Notes: a model not told the origin generated them from the sequence alone. DNA of 64,000 nt from Aquidulcibacter paucihalophilus (GCA_030285985.1 CP127384.1:2220501-2284500), one strand, 5' to 3'. Positions 28,141 through 36,351 are shown, numbered from the stretch's first letter. Numbers and translations are program-made.

Positions 28141-28464
28141 TCAGAACGGTATGGCGGACCGCACCGGCTCGTCCAGCGCCCAGCGGTAGGAGCCCGGACC
28201 GAACGGCAGATCGAACAGGCGCGGGGCCTCGCTGTCGGGGGTCGGGTCCATATGCAGTTCGAAGGCCGACAGCAGGGCGCGGCGGGTGCGTTCGGCGGCA
28301 GGGCCGTGGACGCCCTTGCGTTGCAGGATGCGCCCGATGACCACATCACGATGGGCCGCTCCGCCCTGGGCCTTGAGCTGTTCCCGGATCTCTGCGGCGA
28401 GCTTGACCTTGGTCGGGGTCAGTCGGGCCGGCTTCCTGACGGTGGACGCGACAGCTTTCGACAT
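28141..28464 (-). CDS. Hypothetical basic protein, helix-turn-helix-like
   Basis: 107 residues, not recognised. Residues 14-75 are basic and helical (LTPTKVKLAAEIREQLKAQG and ERTRRALLSAFELHMD) and could be DNA binding. The end FDLPFGPGSYRWALDEPVRS is aromatic and acidic. It is joined without a gap to the DUF2200 gene downstream and is divergent from the enoyl-CoA hydratase gene with 150 bp between. It might be a local regulator or partner of the DUF2200 protein; neither is proven. Confidence 0.6.
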   Translation of the reverse strand: MSKAVASTVRKPARLTPTKVKLAAEIREQLKAQGGAAHRDVVIGRILQRKGVHGPAAERTRRALLSAFELHMDPTPDSEAPRLFDLPFGPGSYRWALDEPVRSAIPF

Positions 28465-28614
28465 GGGTGGCCTCGCCCCGCGGACGTTCTCGTTAACGAT
28501 CCGGTCATCAAGACGAGCAGCCCCTGCCTGTCAAGATAACGCCGGTCTTTGCGCGAGCGCGATGCGATTTGCCGGGCGATGCGTTACAGACTCACAGCCT
28601 CAAGAGGACCCGCC

Positions 28615-29514
28615 ATGAGCCAGCCGACCGACGCCGACCTGAACGCCCTCGACATCACCCCGGCCGAGGCCGCCGAGATCAACGCCATCGCCCACCCGCT
28701 GCTGGCCGACGCCGCGCCCGACGCCAATGGCGATCTGGTGCGGATCGACTCCACCGCCGACGGCGTGGTCTTCGTCACCATCAACCGGCCCGACAAGCGC
28801 AACGCCTTCGACGCCCCGACCATCGCGGCCCTGTATGAGACGTTCGAGACGCTGCAGGGCGCCGACAACGTGCGCGTGGTGTTCATCCGCGGGGCGGGCG
28901 GGACGTTCAGCGCCGGCGCGGACCTGGCCTGGATGGCGGACGCCGTCCGCTGGTCCGAGAGCGACAATCGCGATGACGCCATGGGTCTGGCGAAGATGCT
29001 CAAGGCGCTGCACGACGTACCGGCGATGACCGTGGCCATCGTCGAGGGCGCGGCCATGGGCGGCGGGGCCGGCATCGTCGCGGCCTGCGACATGGCCGTG
29101 GCGGTCAAGGGCGCGAAATTCGCCTTCTCCGAGGTCAGGCTCGGGCTCATCCCCGGGACCATCGCCCCCTATGTTGTCGAGGCCGTCGGTGCCCGCACCG
29201 CCCGGGCCTTGTTCATGACGGCCGAACTGTTCGACGCCGACGCGGCCAGGGGCTTCGGCCTGGTCAGTCAGGTGCTGGACAGCGCCGACCAGATCGACGG
29301 CTTCATCGCCAGCTTCTCCGACAGCATGAAGGCCTGCGCGCCCGGAGCCGTGGGCGACGCCAAGCGACTGGTGAACCACGTCGCCGGCCACCGCATCGAC
29401 CATGCCCTGATGGAAGAGACCGCCAAACGCATCGCCCGCGCCCGCGTCTCGCCCGAGGGCCAGGAAGGCGTCGGGGCCTTCCTTGAGAAGCGGAAGCCGC
29501 GCTGGGCTGAGTAG
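28615..29514 (+). CDS. liuC: Enoyl-CoA hydratase, probable methylglutaconyl-CoA hydratase
   Basis: Crotonase-fold enzyme expected to hydrate 3-methylglutaconyl-CoA to HMG-CoA in leucine degradation. 299 residues from the ATG at 28615, preceded by AAGAGGACC; an earlier in-frame start is not supported. Residues 1-35 are an extra acidic extension. The oxyanion hole is formed by FSAGADLAWM and EGAAMGGGAGIVAACDMAVA, with the catalytic glutamate in FAFSEVRLGLIPGTIAPYV. The assignment rests on position between mccB and mccA; isolated crotonases cannot be told apart by motif. Element B follows its stop. Confidence 0.85.
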   Translation: MSQPTDADLNALDITPAEAAEINAIAHPLLADAAPDANGDLVRIDSTADGVVFVTINRPDKRNAFDAPTIAALYETFETLQGADNVRVVFIRGAGGTFSAGADLAWMADAVRWSESDNRDDAMGLAKMLKALHDVPAMTVAIVEGAAMGGGAGIVAACDMAVAVKGAKFAFSEVRLGLIPGTIAPYVVEAVGARTARALFMTAELFDADAARGFGLVSQVLDSADQIDGFIASFSDSMKACAPGAVGDAKRLVNHVAGHRIDHALMEETAKRIARARVSPEGQEGVGAFLEKRKPRWAE

Positions 29515-29524
29515 CGCGGTGATT

Positions 29525-29613
29525 GGTGGTTGGTGATTGGTGGTGGCAGCCGCCGCCATCCTGCCCGGTTGGCTCACACCCTGACTGACTGGCCGAACCA
29601 ATCACCAACCACC
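29525..29613. repeat. Heptad-repeat inverted element B (GGTGATT class)
   Basis: Perfect 16-nt inverted arms GGTGGTTGGTGATTGG (29525-29540) and complement (29598-29613) enclose 57 nt; repeats start within 11 nt of the hydratase stop. The right arm continues into a second heptad array, CCCTCGA twice plus CCCTCGC (29613-29633). ATCCTGCC at 29558-29565 inside the loop is shared, in either orientation, with elements A and C (one change in A). No ORF. Confidence 0.8.
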
Positions 29614-29650
29614 CCTCGACCCTCGACCCTCGCCCCTCTAAACCGGACCC

Positions 29651-31558
29651 ATGTTCAAATCCGTCCTGGTCGCCAATCGCGGCGAGATCGCCTGTCGCGT
29701 CTTCCGCACCGCCCGCCGCATGGGTATCCGCACGATCGCGGTCTATTCCGAGGCCGATGCGAAGGCCCTGCATGTCCGCGAGGCCGATGAAGCCGTCCTG
29801 ATCGGCCCCGCCCCGGCCCGCGACTCCTATCTGGACGCGGCGAAGGTTCTGGCCGCGGCCAAGGCCACGGGCGCCGAGGCCATCCATCCCGGCTATGGCT
29901 TCCTGTCCGAGAACGCCGACTTCGCCGAGGCCGTCATGGCCGCCGGTCTGGTCTGGATCGGCCCGCCCCCGGCCGCCATCCGGGCCATGGGGCTGAAGGA
30001 CGCCGCCAAATCCCTGATGATCGCGGCCGGCGTGCCCGTCACGCCCGGCTATCTCGGCGAGGACCAGTCGCTGGCCCGCCTGCAGACCGAGGCCGACGCC
30101 ATCGGCTATCCGGTGCTGATCAAGGCGGTCGCCGGCGGCGGCGGCAAGGGTATGAGGAAGGTCGAGCGCGCCGAAGACTTCGCCGACGGCCTCGCCTCGG
30201 CCCAGCGCGAGGGCCAGGCCTCCTTCGGCGATCCCCGCGTCCTGATCGAGAAATACATCACCCGCCCGCGCCATATCGAGGTGCAGGTCTTCGGCGACAG
30301 CCACGGGTCCGTCGTCCATCTCTATGAGCGCGACTGCTCCCTGCAGCGCCGCCACCAGAAGGTCATCGAGGAGGCCCCGGCCCCCGGCATGGACGCCGCC
30401 GCCCGCAAGGCCATCACCGACGCCGCCGTCCGCGCCGCCAGGGCCGTGAACTATGAGGGTGCCGGCACTATCGAATTCATCGCCGACGCCTCCGACGGGC
30501 TGAAGGCCGACCGCATCTGGTTCATGGAGATGAACACCCGGCTGCAGGTCGAACACCCGGTCACCGAGGCCGTCACCGGCGTCGATCTGGTCGAATGGCA
30601 GTTCCGCGTCGCCGCCGGCGAGCCCATGCCGCTGAAACAGGACGAGATCGAACTCAGCGGCTGGGCCATGGAGGCGCGCCTCTACGCCGAGGACCCGGCC
30701 AACGGCTTCCTGCCCAGCATCGGTCGGCTGGACCATTTCGTCATGCCCGAAGGCGTGCGGGTGGACACCGGCGTCGAACAGGGCGGCGAGGTCAGCCAGT
30801 TCTACGACCCGATGATCGCCAAGCTGATCGTCCATGCGGAGACGCGGGAAGAGGCAGCGGAGGACCTGGCTGAGGCCGCCCGTCAGGTCGAGGTGTGGCC
30901 GGTGAAGACCAATGCCGCCTTCGTCATGAAATGCCTCGAGCATCCCCGGTTCGTGGCCGGTGATGTCGACACCGGCTTCATCGCCGCCGAGGAGAGCGAT
31001 CTCGCCGCTGAACCGCTGTCGGAGATGGGGATCGAGGACGCGGCCAACAGGCTGCGCCAGTTCGCCTCGCCCCGGGGCGACCGGACCATATCACCCTGGG
31101 ACCATCTCGACGGTGCCATCGGCTTCCGCGCCAATGCCCCCGATCAAAGGACCCAGTCCGTCCGCGTCGACGGCGCGCACCATCTCGCCCAGCTGCTCGG
31201 CGAGGACGATCATCCGATGACGCGCCTGATCGGCCTGTCGGCGACACGGGTGATCGCGTTCGAGAATGGCTCGGCCTTCGACGTCAGCGCCTTTGGCCGG
31301 GCCGGGAGCGGGTCGGGCTCCGGCCCCGCCTCCGACGGTGCCCTCCGCGCGCCCATGCCGGGCAAGATCGTCGCCACGCCCGCGAAGGCCGGCGATACGG
31401 TAACCAGGGGCCAGCCCATCGTCGTGCTGGAAGCCATGAAGATGGAGCACGCCCTCGTCGCTCCGTTCGATGGCGTGGTGGGCGAAATCGGTGTCTCGGT
31501 CGGCGATCAGGTGGCGGCGGACACGGTGCTGGCCACCGTCACGGCCGGCGCGGCCTGA
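29651..31558 (+). CDS. mccA: Methylcrotonyl-CoA carboxylase alpha subunit (biotin-containing)
   Basis: Carries biotin carboxylase and carrier functions for the MCC complex. 635 residues. The biotin carboxylase N-domain starts VANRGEIACRVFRTARRMGI. The ATP-grasp contains AVAGGGGKGMRKVERAEDF and EMNTRLQVEHPVTEAVTGVD. A linker BT domain follows, and the C-terminal biotinyl domain has the lysine in VLEAMKMEHALVAPF near residue 600. It is preceded by repeat element B in the 136-nt gap after liuC. Together with mccB and liuC it covers two consecutive steps of leucine degradation. PccA at 46987 is a separate paralogue. Confidence 0.93.
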   Translation: MFKSVLVANRGEIACRVFRTARRMGIRTIAVYSEADAKALHVREADEAVLIGPAPARDSYLDAAKVLAAAKATGAEAIHPGYGFLSENADFAEAVMAAGLVWIGPPPAAIRAMGLKDAAKSLMIAAGVPVTPGYLGEDQSLARLQTEADAIGYPVLIKAVAGGGGKGMRKVERAEDFADGLASAQREGQASFGDPRVLIEKYITRPRHIEVQVFGDSHGSVVHLYERDCSLQRRHQKVIEEAPAPGMDAAARKAITDAAVRAARAVNYEGAGTIEFIADASDGLKADRIWFMEMNTRLQVEHPVTEAVTGVDLVEWQFRVAAGEPMPLKQDEIELSGWAMEARLYAEDPANGFLPSIGRLDHFVMPEGVRVDTGVEQGGEVSQFYDPMIAKLIVHAETREEAAEDLAEAARQVEVWPVKTNAAFVMKCLEHPRFVAGDVDTGFIAAEESDLAAEPLSEMGIEDAANRLRQFASPRGDRTISPWDHLDGAIGFRANAPDQRTQSVRVDGAHHLAQLLGEDDHPMTRLIGLSATRVIAFENGSAFDVSAFGRAGSGSGSGPASDGALRAPMPGKIVATPAKAGDTVTRGQPIVVLEAMKMEHALVAPFDGVVGEIGVSVGDQVAADTVLATVTAGAA

Positions 31559-31565
31559 GCCCGCC

Positions 31566-31859
31566 CTAGCGGAACCCCACCCCGCCCACCGGTGTCGTCA
31601 CCTGGGCATCCGCGAAGGTCGCCATCAGTTGCATGGCCCGGCGGATCGCCGCCTTTATCTCGGGAACCTGCAGCGACGCGCGGTGCGCGGCCTCGTCGGT
31701 CCAGACCTCGGTCACCCAGACGGCGTGATCATCCGCCGGGTCGTGGGCGACGATATAGCTGAGGCATCCCGGCATGGTCCCGAGGTTCTCCAGCAGGACC
31801 GCGGTCAGCGCCTCCCGTTGACCCGGTGTCGCCGTCATCTTGCCGATCAAACCGTACAT
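31566..31859 (-). CDS. ABM-domain protein (putative quinol monooxygenase-like)
   Basis: 97 residues with the dimeric alpha/beta-barrel of antibiotic-biosynthesis-monooxygenase (ABM) proteins: MYGLIGKMTATPGQREALTA at the N-terminus, GCLSYIVAHDPADDHAVWVT and EVWTDEAAHRASLQVPEI. Members are often cofactor-free monooxygenases such as YgiN, but many have no known activity. It is convergent with mccA and ends 7 nt from it. The upstream same-strand gene is a DUF2892 protein. Start chosen at the only ATG fitting the fold. Confidence 0.85.
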   Translation of the reverse strand: MYGLIGKMTATPGQREALTAVLLENLGTMPGCLSYIVAHDPADDHAVWVTEVWTDEAAHRASLQVPEIKAAIRRAMQLMATFADAQVTTPVGGVGFR

Positions 31860-31979
31860 GATGCGCCCGTTCGTTTCTGCGCCCGGGGCGGTCCGTGAAT
31901 GTCAGGGCCGCCGTCAGGTCGCACCCCGAGTCCTTACGCCCCCGGCCCGACCTTGTCTCCTGCGTCGGTCTGCCACGAC

Positions 31980-32171
31980 CTATCGCCGGGGACAGGTCCG
32001 GATGCCGACCAGACTGTAGAGCGGACAGGTGCCGAACAGGCCGGTCAGCAGCGGTACGAGGCCGACCCAGCCCCAAGGCGTCTGGGGCCCGACAAAGACG
32101 ATCGCGATCAGGCCGAGCCCGAGGATGACCCGCAGAATTCGATCCAGCCCGCCGACATTTGCCTTGAACAT
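31980..32171 (-). CDS. DUF2892 small membrane protein (YgaP-like membrane part)
   Basis: 63 residues with two hydrophobic stretches: ILRVILGLGLIAIVFVG and WGWVGLVPLLTGLFGTCPLY. The motif N-x-G-x-x-D-R-x-x-R at the N-terminus (NVGGLDRILR) and GTCPLYSLVGIRTC near the end mark the DUF2892 family, which also forms the membrane anchor of the rhodanese YgaP. Function unknown; links to sulfur metabolism are inferred from such fusions. The region to the ABM gene (120 nt) shows no feature. Confidence 0.9.
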   Translation of the reverse strand: MFKANVGGLDRILRVILGLGLIAIVFVGPQTPWGWVGLVPLLTGLFGTCPLYSLVGIRTCPRR

Positions 32172-32293
32172 GATGTATCTCCCGCAAGGTGTTCACTGAT
32201 GCTGGGCGGCTCCGGCGCGGCGCGCCTTGTCCTGGAACAATCTCCGCCCGGGACACGGGGCATCGCCGGCCGCACTGCGAGAAAGAGGATCGT

Positions 32294-32692
32294 TTGCCGC
32301 TTCACATGATCAAGCTGTGCGTCGGCGTCGCCAAGGTGGAGACGCTCGAACGCCGCGCGGCCAGGGGCGACTGGCTGACCGTCCATACGCGCATGACACC
32401 CAAGCGGGCAGCGGAGCTGGAAGACGGCGGATCGCTCTACTGGGTGATGAAGGGCTCGGTGACCTGCCGGATGCCGATCCTCGACATCGCAACCCTGGGC
32501 GAGGGCAAGACCTCGATGTGCCACATCACCCTGTCGCCCGCCGTCGTCCGCACTGCCCCCCAGGCCCGCCGCCCCTTCCAGGGCTGGCGCTATCTGGAAC
32601 CGAAGGACGCCCCGCCGGACCTGTCGACCCTCGACGCCGGCGAGGTGCCGGAGGATCTGGCCAAGCGGTTGAGGGAGATGGGAGCCTGGTAG
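32294..32692 (+). CDS. DUF1489-family protein
   Basis: 132 residues from a TTG start at 32294, chosen because AGAGGA lies at the right spacing and because relatives begin with a similar LHLIKLCVG block (here LPLHMIKLCVGVAKVETLE). An internal ATG four codons later is an alternative. Other conserved parts are SLYWVMKGSVTCRMPILDIA and RPFQGWRYLEPKDAPPDL. The family is nearly restricted to alphaproteobacteria and uncharacterised. The stop TAG overlaps the first base pairs of repeat element C. Confidence 0.85.
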   Translation: MPLHMIKLCVGVAKVETLERRAARGDWLTVHTRMTPKRAAELEDGGSLYWVMKGSVTCRMPILDIATLGEGKTSMCHITLSPAVVRTAPQARRPFQGWRYLEPKDAPPDLSTLDAGEVPEDLAKRLREMGAW

Positions 32693-32771
32693 GGATGAGG
32701 GATTAGGGATTAGGGCAGGATGCTGCGACCATCCCGTCGCGGCGTCCTCGATTCCCTCATCCCTCATCCCT
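32691..32771. repeat. Heptad-repeat inverted element C (GGGATTA class)
   Basis: 18-nt arms (32691-32708 and 32754-32771) match as reverse complements at 17 of 18 positions around a 45-nt loop. The left arm continues the heptad to 32715, giving a perfect G3N4G3N4G3N4G3 motif (32692-32715). The arm begins inside the stop codon of the DUF1489 gene, and the next gene starts 17 nt after the right arm. GGCAGGAT at 32714-32721 is shared with the loop of element B. Confidence 0.85.
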
Positions 32772-32788
32772 GATTCCTAGTCCCTCCA

Positions 32789-34639
32789 ATGCCCGCTCCT
32801 CGCTCCGACCGGCTGGAAGACGCCCTTCACCGCATCTTCGAGGGGGGCAAGACCACGCGCGCCAGCTGGTTCGCCCTGACGGGCGGCGAGACCCTGTTCG
32901 CAGAGGGCGACAGCGCCGACACACTCTATCTGCTGCGCAGCGGCCGTCTGGGCGTGTTCCGCCGCGATCACGGCGAGGCCCGGCCGCCCCAGTTTGTCGG
33001 CGTCATCCGGCCCGGTGAACCCGCCGGTGAAATGGCCATGCTGGCCGGGACCGAGCACACCGCCGACGTCGTCGCCCTGCGCGACTGTGAGGTCCTCGCC
33101 CTGCCCCGCGACGCCTTCTTCGAGGCCGCGCGGACCGAGCCGGACCTGATGGTCGAACTGTCCCGACTGATGATCCAGCGCGCGCGAGACCGGCGCTCCG
33201 GCGGCGGCGAGCCCAGCGTGTTCGGCTTCATCTCCGCCCGCCCGCAGCCGATCCGCGCCTTCGTCGAACGCATCGCCGCGGCCATCGAGGCCGATGGCTT
33301 CACCTGTCAGGTGATCGACCATTCCGCACTCGCCTCGGCCGCCGAATGGTTCAGCCGGGTCGAGGACGCCCACGACTTCGTGCTGTACGTCGCTGAAATG
33401 GATGAGCCCGCCTGGGCCGCCCTGTGCGCGCGGCAGGTCGACCGCGTCTTTGTGGTGGGCAATGGCCTGATGGCCCCGCCCAACCGGCCCATGCCGCATG
33501 CGGGGGTACTCGACGCCCAGCGCCGCACCGATCTGATCCTCTTGCGCGACCCGCGCATGGCCCGGCCGGCCAATACGGCGGTCTGGCTGGACGCCATCCA
33601 GCCTGGCCGCTGGTTCCAGGCGGTCGAGGGCGACAAGGCCGACGCCGACCGGATGGCGCGTGTCATCACGGGCTCGGCGGTCGGGGTGGTCATGTCCGGC
33701 GGCGGTGCGCGGGCCTATTCCCACATCGGCGCGCTCAGGGCGCTGCATGAGGCCAGGGTGCCGATCGATTTCGTGGGCGGCTCATCCATGGGGGCGGTCA
33801 TCGCCGCCGGCCCGGCCATGGGCTGGTCGCAGGAAGAGCTGGAAGCCCGGATTCACAGGTCCTTCGTCGAGAGCGACCCGCTGTCCGACATCACCTTCCC
33901 GATGCTGGCCATGACCCGGGCGAAAAAGGTCGAGCGCCTGCTGCTCGAGGCCTATGGGGACGTGGACCTGGCGGACCTGTCCCGGCCCTTTTTCGCGGTC
34001 TCCACCAATCTGACCAGCGGCAAGATCGAGGTGCACCGGCGCGGCCTGATGCGACGCGCCATGCGGGCGTCGATCGCCATACCCGGCCTGCTACCGCCCA
34101 TCGTCATCGACGGTCAGGTGCTGGTCGACGGGGCGGTGCTGAAGAACCTGCCGACCGAGGTCATGCGCCAGATGCACAGCGGGCCGATCGTCGGCATCGA
34201 CATGTCCGAGACCCGGGGCGTCGACCCGGACCTGATCGAGCATCCGCCGTCGATCTGGCGGCTGATTGTCACCGGCGCCTGGCGGCGGGGTCCACCGATC
34301 GTCTCGATCCTGATGCGCTCGGCCACCCTGACCACGGATGCGGACATCGAGAGCTCACGCGCCGCCACCGATGTGCTGATCCAGCCGACGCCCGACGGGC
34401 TCGACATCCGCGACTGGAAGGGTTTCGACACCGGCGTCTCCGCCGGCTATCTCGCCGCCGCCGCGGCGCTGGCGAAGCTGGATGGACCCGTCACCGGCCT
34501 GCGGCGGCGACGCTCCGTCAGCGACGTCGCGCCACCAGAAACAGGCGCGGAAACGGCAACAGGGTCACGCCGTCCGGACGTCGTGGAAACGCCCCGGACA
34601 GCCGCGCGCCGAGGGTGGACAGAAAAGCCGCGCCCATAG
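32789..34639 (+). CDS. Patatin-like phospholipase with cyclic-nucleotide-binding domain
   Basis: 616 residues, NTE/RssA-like architecture without membrane anchor. Residues 25-125 form a cNMP-binding beta-roll (GETLFAEGDSADTLYLLRSG, then GEMAMLAGTEHTADV). A Rossmann-like region follows. The patatin domain starts near residue 298 with VVMSGGGARAYSHIGALRAL. The catalytic serine is S333 in GSSMG and the aspartate is D447 in VDGAV. It hydrolyses lysophospholipids or similar esters, perhaps under cNMP control. The last 40 residues are disordered, basic and overlap the convergent methyltransferase gene by 122 bp; a shorter real C-terminus is not possible without a stop. Confidence 0.9.
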   Translation: MPAPRSDRLEDALHRIFEGGKTTRASWFALTGGETLFAEGDSADTLYLLRSGRLGVFRRDHGEARPPQFVGVIRPGEPAGEMAMLAGTEHTADVVALRDCEVLALPRDAFFEAARTEPDLMVELSRLMIQRARDRRSGGGEPSVFGFISARPQPIRAFVERIAAAIEADGFTCQVIDHSALASAAEWFSRVEDAHDFVLYVAEMDEPAWAALCARQVDRVFVVGNGLMAPPNRPMPHAGVLDAQRRTDLILLRDPRMARPANTAVWLDAIQPGRWFQAVEGDKADADRMARVITGSAVGVVMSGGGARAYSHIGALRALHEARVPIDFVGGSSMGAVIAAGPAMGWSQEELEARIHRSFVESDPLSDITFPMLAMTRAKKVERLLLEAYGDVDLADLSRPFFAVSTNLTSGKIEVHRRGLMRRAMRASIAIPGLLPPIVIDGQVLVDGAVLKNLPTEVMRQMHSGPIVGIDMSETRGVDPDLIEHPPSIWRLIVTGAWRRGPPIVSILMRSATLTTDADIESSRAATDVLIQPTPDGLDIRDWKGFDTGVSAGYLAAAAALAKLDGPVTGLRRRRSVSDVAPPETGAETATGSRRPDVVETPRTAARRGWTEKPRP

Positions 34640-35306
34640 ACGGGTCGTCCAGCGCCGCAAGGAAGGGTCGCAGCGCCGTGCCCTTCATCCATTCCAGCAC
34701 CGCCTCGGGTCCCGTGAGGGCGTGCAGATAGGTGGTGGCCCAGATGTCGATCTCGTCACAGGACCCCGCCAGAACCTCATAGTAGCGCTCGGGCGACGGC
34801 AGGGGCGCGATGCCCCCGACGCCGGCCAGAGCGGCGGCCCATGGCCCCTCGGCAGCCACCGCACGCATCAGGGTGTGATGCCGGGTCTCGTGCGCCATGG
34901 GCATCTGGATGGCGAGGACACCGCGCGACGACAGCGACTCCGCCAGACGAACCAGCAGGGCGGGATGATCGAGCAGCCAGTGCAGGGAGGCGTTGGCCAG
35001 GATGAGGTCGGCGGGCCGGTCGGGGCGCCAGTCGGTGATATCCCCCAGCCGCCAGTCGACATCGGTGCCCAGCGCCTGCGCGCGCGCCAGCATGTCGACG
35101 CTGGAATCCAGTCCATGGACTGCTGCGCCGGGATGGCGACGCTTCAGCAGGGCGGCGTGCTGGCCGGTGCCACAGCCCAGGTCCCAGATCTCACGCGGCT
35201 CCAGATCGCCAGGCAGGCGCAGCAGCAGGTCGAGGGCGGCGCGGTCGCGCTCTGCCTCGAAGCGGCTGTACTGTCGGGGGTCCCAGGCGGGGGGCGTGTC
35301 GGTCAT
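34518..35306 (-). CDS. tam: Trans-aconitate 2-methyltransferase-like SAM enzyme
   Basis: 262 residues from the ATG at 35304-35306 (MTDTPPAWDPRQYSRFEAER); an ATG six codons upstream is less like the family. The SAM-binding glycine motif is DLGCGTGQHAALL, with GLDSSVDML and LANASLHWLLDHPALL following, all typical of Tam. Tam methylates trans-aconitate, a toxic isomer of the citric-acid-cycle intermediate. The C-terminal GVTLLPFPRLFLVARR is also conserved, which confirms that the 122-bp overlap with the patatin gene lies within a real coding end. Confidence 0.87.
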   Translation of the reverse strand: MTDTPPAWDPRQYSRFEAERDRAALDLLLRLPGDLEPREIWDLGCGTGQHAALLKRRHPGAAVHGLDSSVDMLARAQALGTDVDWRLGDITDWRPDRPADLILANASLHWLLDHPALLVRLAESLSSRGVLAIQMPMAHETRHHTLMRAVAAEGPWAAALAGVGGIAPLPSPERYYEVLAGSCDEIDIWATTYLHALTGPEAVLEWMKGTALRPFLAALDDPSMGAAFLSTLGARLSGAFPRRPDGVTLLPFPRLFLVARRR

Positions 35307-35336
35307 GCCGGAAAACGCCTGCACGAAGTGGGGAGA

Positions 35337-35413
35337 TGGTACCGCCTCTCAGGCTTGAACTGAGGACCTCCGGTTCCACAAACCGGCGCTCTAACCAACT
35401 GAGCTAAGGCGGC
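35337..35413 (-). tRNA. tRNA-His (anticodon GTG), lacking G-1 and with A73
   Basis: 77 nt with encoded CCA. The acceptor GCCGCCT (from 35413) pairs with AGGCGGT ending at 35341 (G1:U72 wobble). The anticodon loop TTGTGGA gives GTG, and the T stem is CTCAG/CTGAG. The discriminator is A73 and the base before G1 is C, so the usual His identity pair G-1:C73 is missing. This variant is known in a subgroup of alphaproteobacteria with a matching HisRS. Confidence 0.95.
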
Positions 35414-35582
35414 GCGCTCTCGCGAGGGGCGTGTCTAGCGGGGTCTCGGTCGGCGATCAAGACGGATAAGAGATCGCGCGCGCTTGTCTTCGGGAACATC
35501 GCACTGCGGCGATCCGGGTCGGCGGACCAATGTCGCTTCCGACCCCCGGTCAGCCGCCAGGCCGTTGCGCTGACGCCAGAAA

Positions 35583-35615
35583 CAAAAACGCCCCGGAGGC
35601 GGACCTCCGGGGCGT
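35583..35615 (-). terminator. Terminator of the exbB-exbD-tonB operon
   Basis: A perfect 12-bp stem ACGCCCCGGAGG (35588-35599) / CCTCCGGGGCGT (35604-35615) with a CGGA loop is followed on the minus strand by a run of five T. It lies 19 nt after the tonB stop. The rest of the 35414-35634 gap shows nothing recognisable. Confidence 0.92.
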
Positions 35616-35634
35616 CTTCGTCAGATTTTGAGCC

Positions 35635-36351
35635 TTACTCGGAGGGCAGGACGAACGTCATGTTGAACGTCACCCGCGCACCGACCGCAGCACCATCAAC
35701 CTCGCGAGGCGAGACCCGGGCGCGACGGGCGCCCGCGAGCGCCGCCTGGCCGAAGCCGGCACCGGCCGGATCCTCGGAAATGATCCGGCAATCCGACATG
35801 GAACCGTTCGGATTCACCAGGCACTCGAGGCCAACCCGTCCACGCTCGATGCCGCGCGACTGAGCCCGCTCAGGGAACTCTGCCGCCGGTTGGCGCGACC
35901 AGGCCGGGTTCCGGATCACCGACGGCCGCGGCGGAGCCGGGGGCGCGGGAGGCGGAGGCGGTCCAGGGACGATAACCGGGGGACCCCGATACTCGACGCG
36001 GTCTTCCTTCTTCGTCGGCTCGATCGGCAGCGTCACCGGAGGCGGCGGTGCGTTCGGAACGACGACCGGGGGACGCACCTGCAGCTTGGGCGGCGGGGGC
36101 GTGTCCGGCGGAGGCGGCGGCGGCGGAGGCGGAGGCGGCGGGATCGGTTCAATCAGCTCCACGTCGACCGAGTCGTCAGAGTAGTTGATCTCTTTCAACT
36201 TGAACGTGGCGTTGATGAAGTAGATCGCCAAGATCGAGAACAGGATGCTGACGACCAGAATGCTGACCAGGAGCACGCCGGGGGGAACCCCGAAGAAGCC
36301 CTTGCGCTTCGGCGCGTCGTACCTGGAACGGTGATATTCAATATCTGTCAT
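35635..36351 (-). CDS. tonB: TonB energy transducer
   Basis: 238 residues. The cytoplasmic basic start is followed by one membrane helix (GVLLVSILVVSILFSILAIY, residues 25-44). A Pro-rich periplasmic linker (residues 68-150) includes a run of about a dozen consecutive prolines. The C-terminal TonB domain contains VGLECLVNPNGSMSDCRIIS and GFGQAALAGARRARVSPREV. TonB transmits proton-motive force to outer-membrane receptors for iron complexes and other nutrients. It is third in exbB-exbD-tonB, 14 nt after exbD, and the terminator at 35583 closes the operon. Confidence 0.95.
   Translation of the reverse strand: MTDIEYHRSRYDAPKRKGFFGVPPGVLLVSILVVSILFSILAIYFINATFKLKEINYSDDSVDVELIEPIPPPPPPPPPPPPDTPPPPKLQVRPPVVVPNAPPPPVTLPIEPTKKEDRVEYRGPPVIVPGPPPPPAPPAPPRPSVIRNPAWSRQPAAEFPERAQSRGIERGRVGLECLVNPNGSMSDCRIISEDPAGAGFGQAALAGARRARVSPREVDGAAVGARVTFNMTFVLPSE

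Noticed and set aside
29303..30943. 546-codon minus-strand frame
   Set aside because: Antisense of liuC and mccA; part of it reads through repeat element B, which no real protein would be expected to do.
24443..32771. Simple intrinsic terminators as an explanation for elements A and C
   Set aside because: Loops of 45-46 nt and no T-run after the right arm do not fit intrinsic terminators; other genes here use compact 8-14-bp stems with 4-10-nt loops, most ending in a clear T-run.
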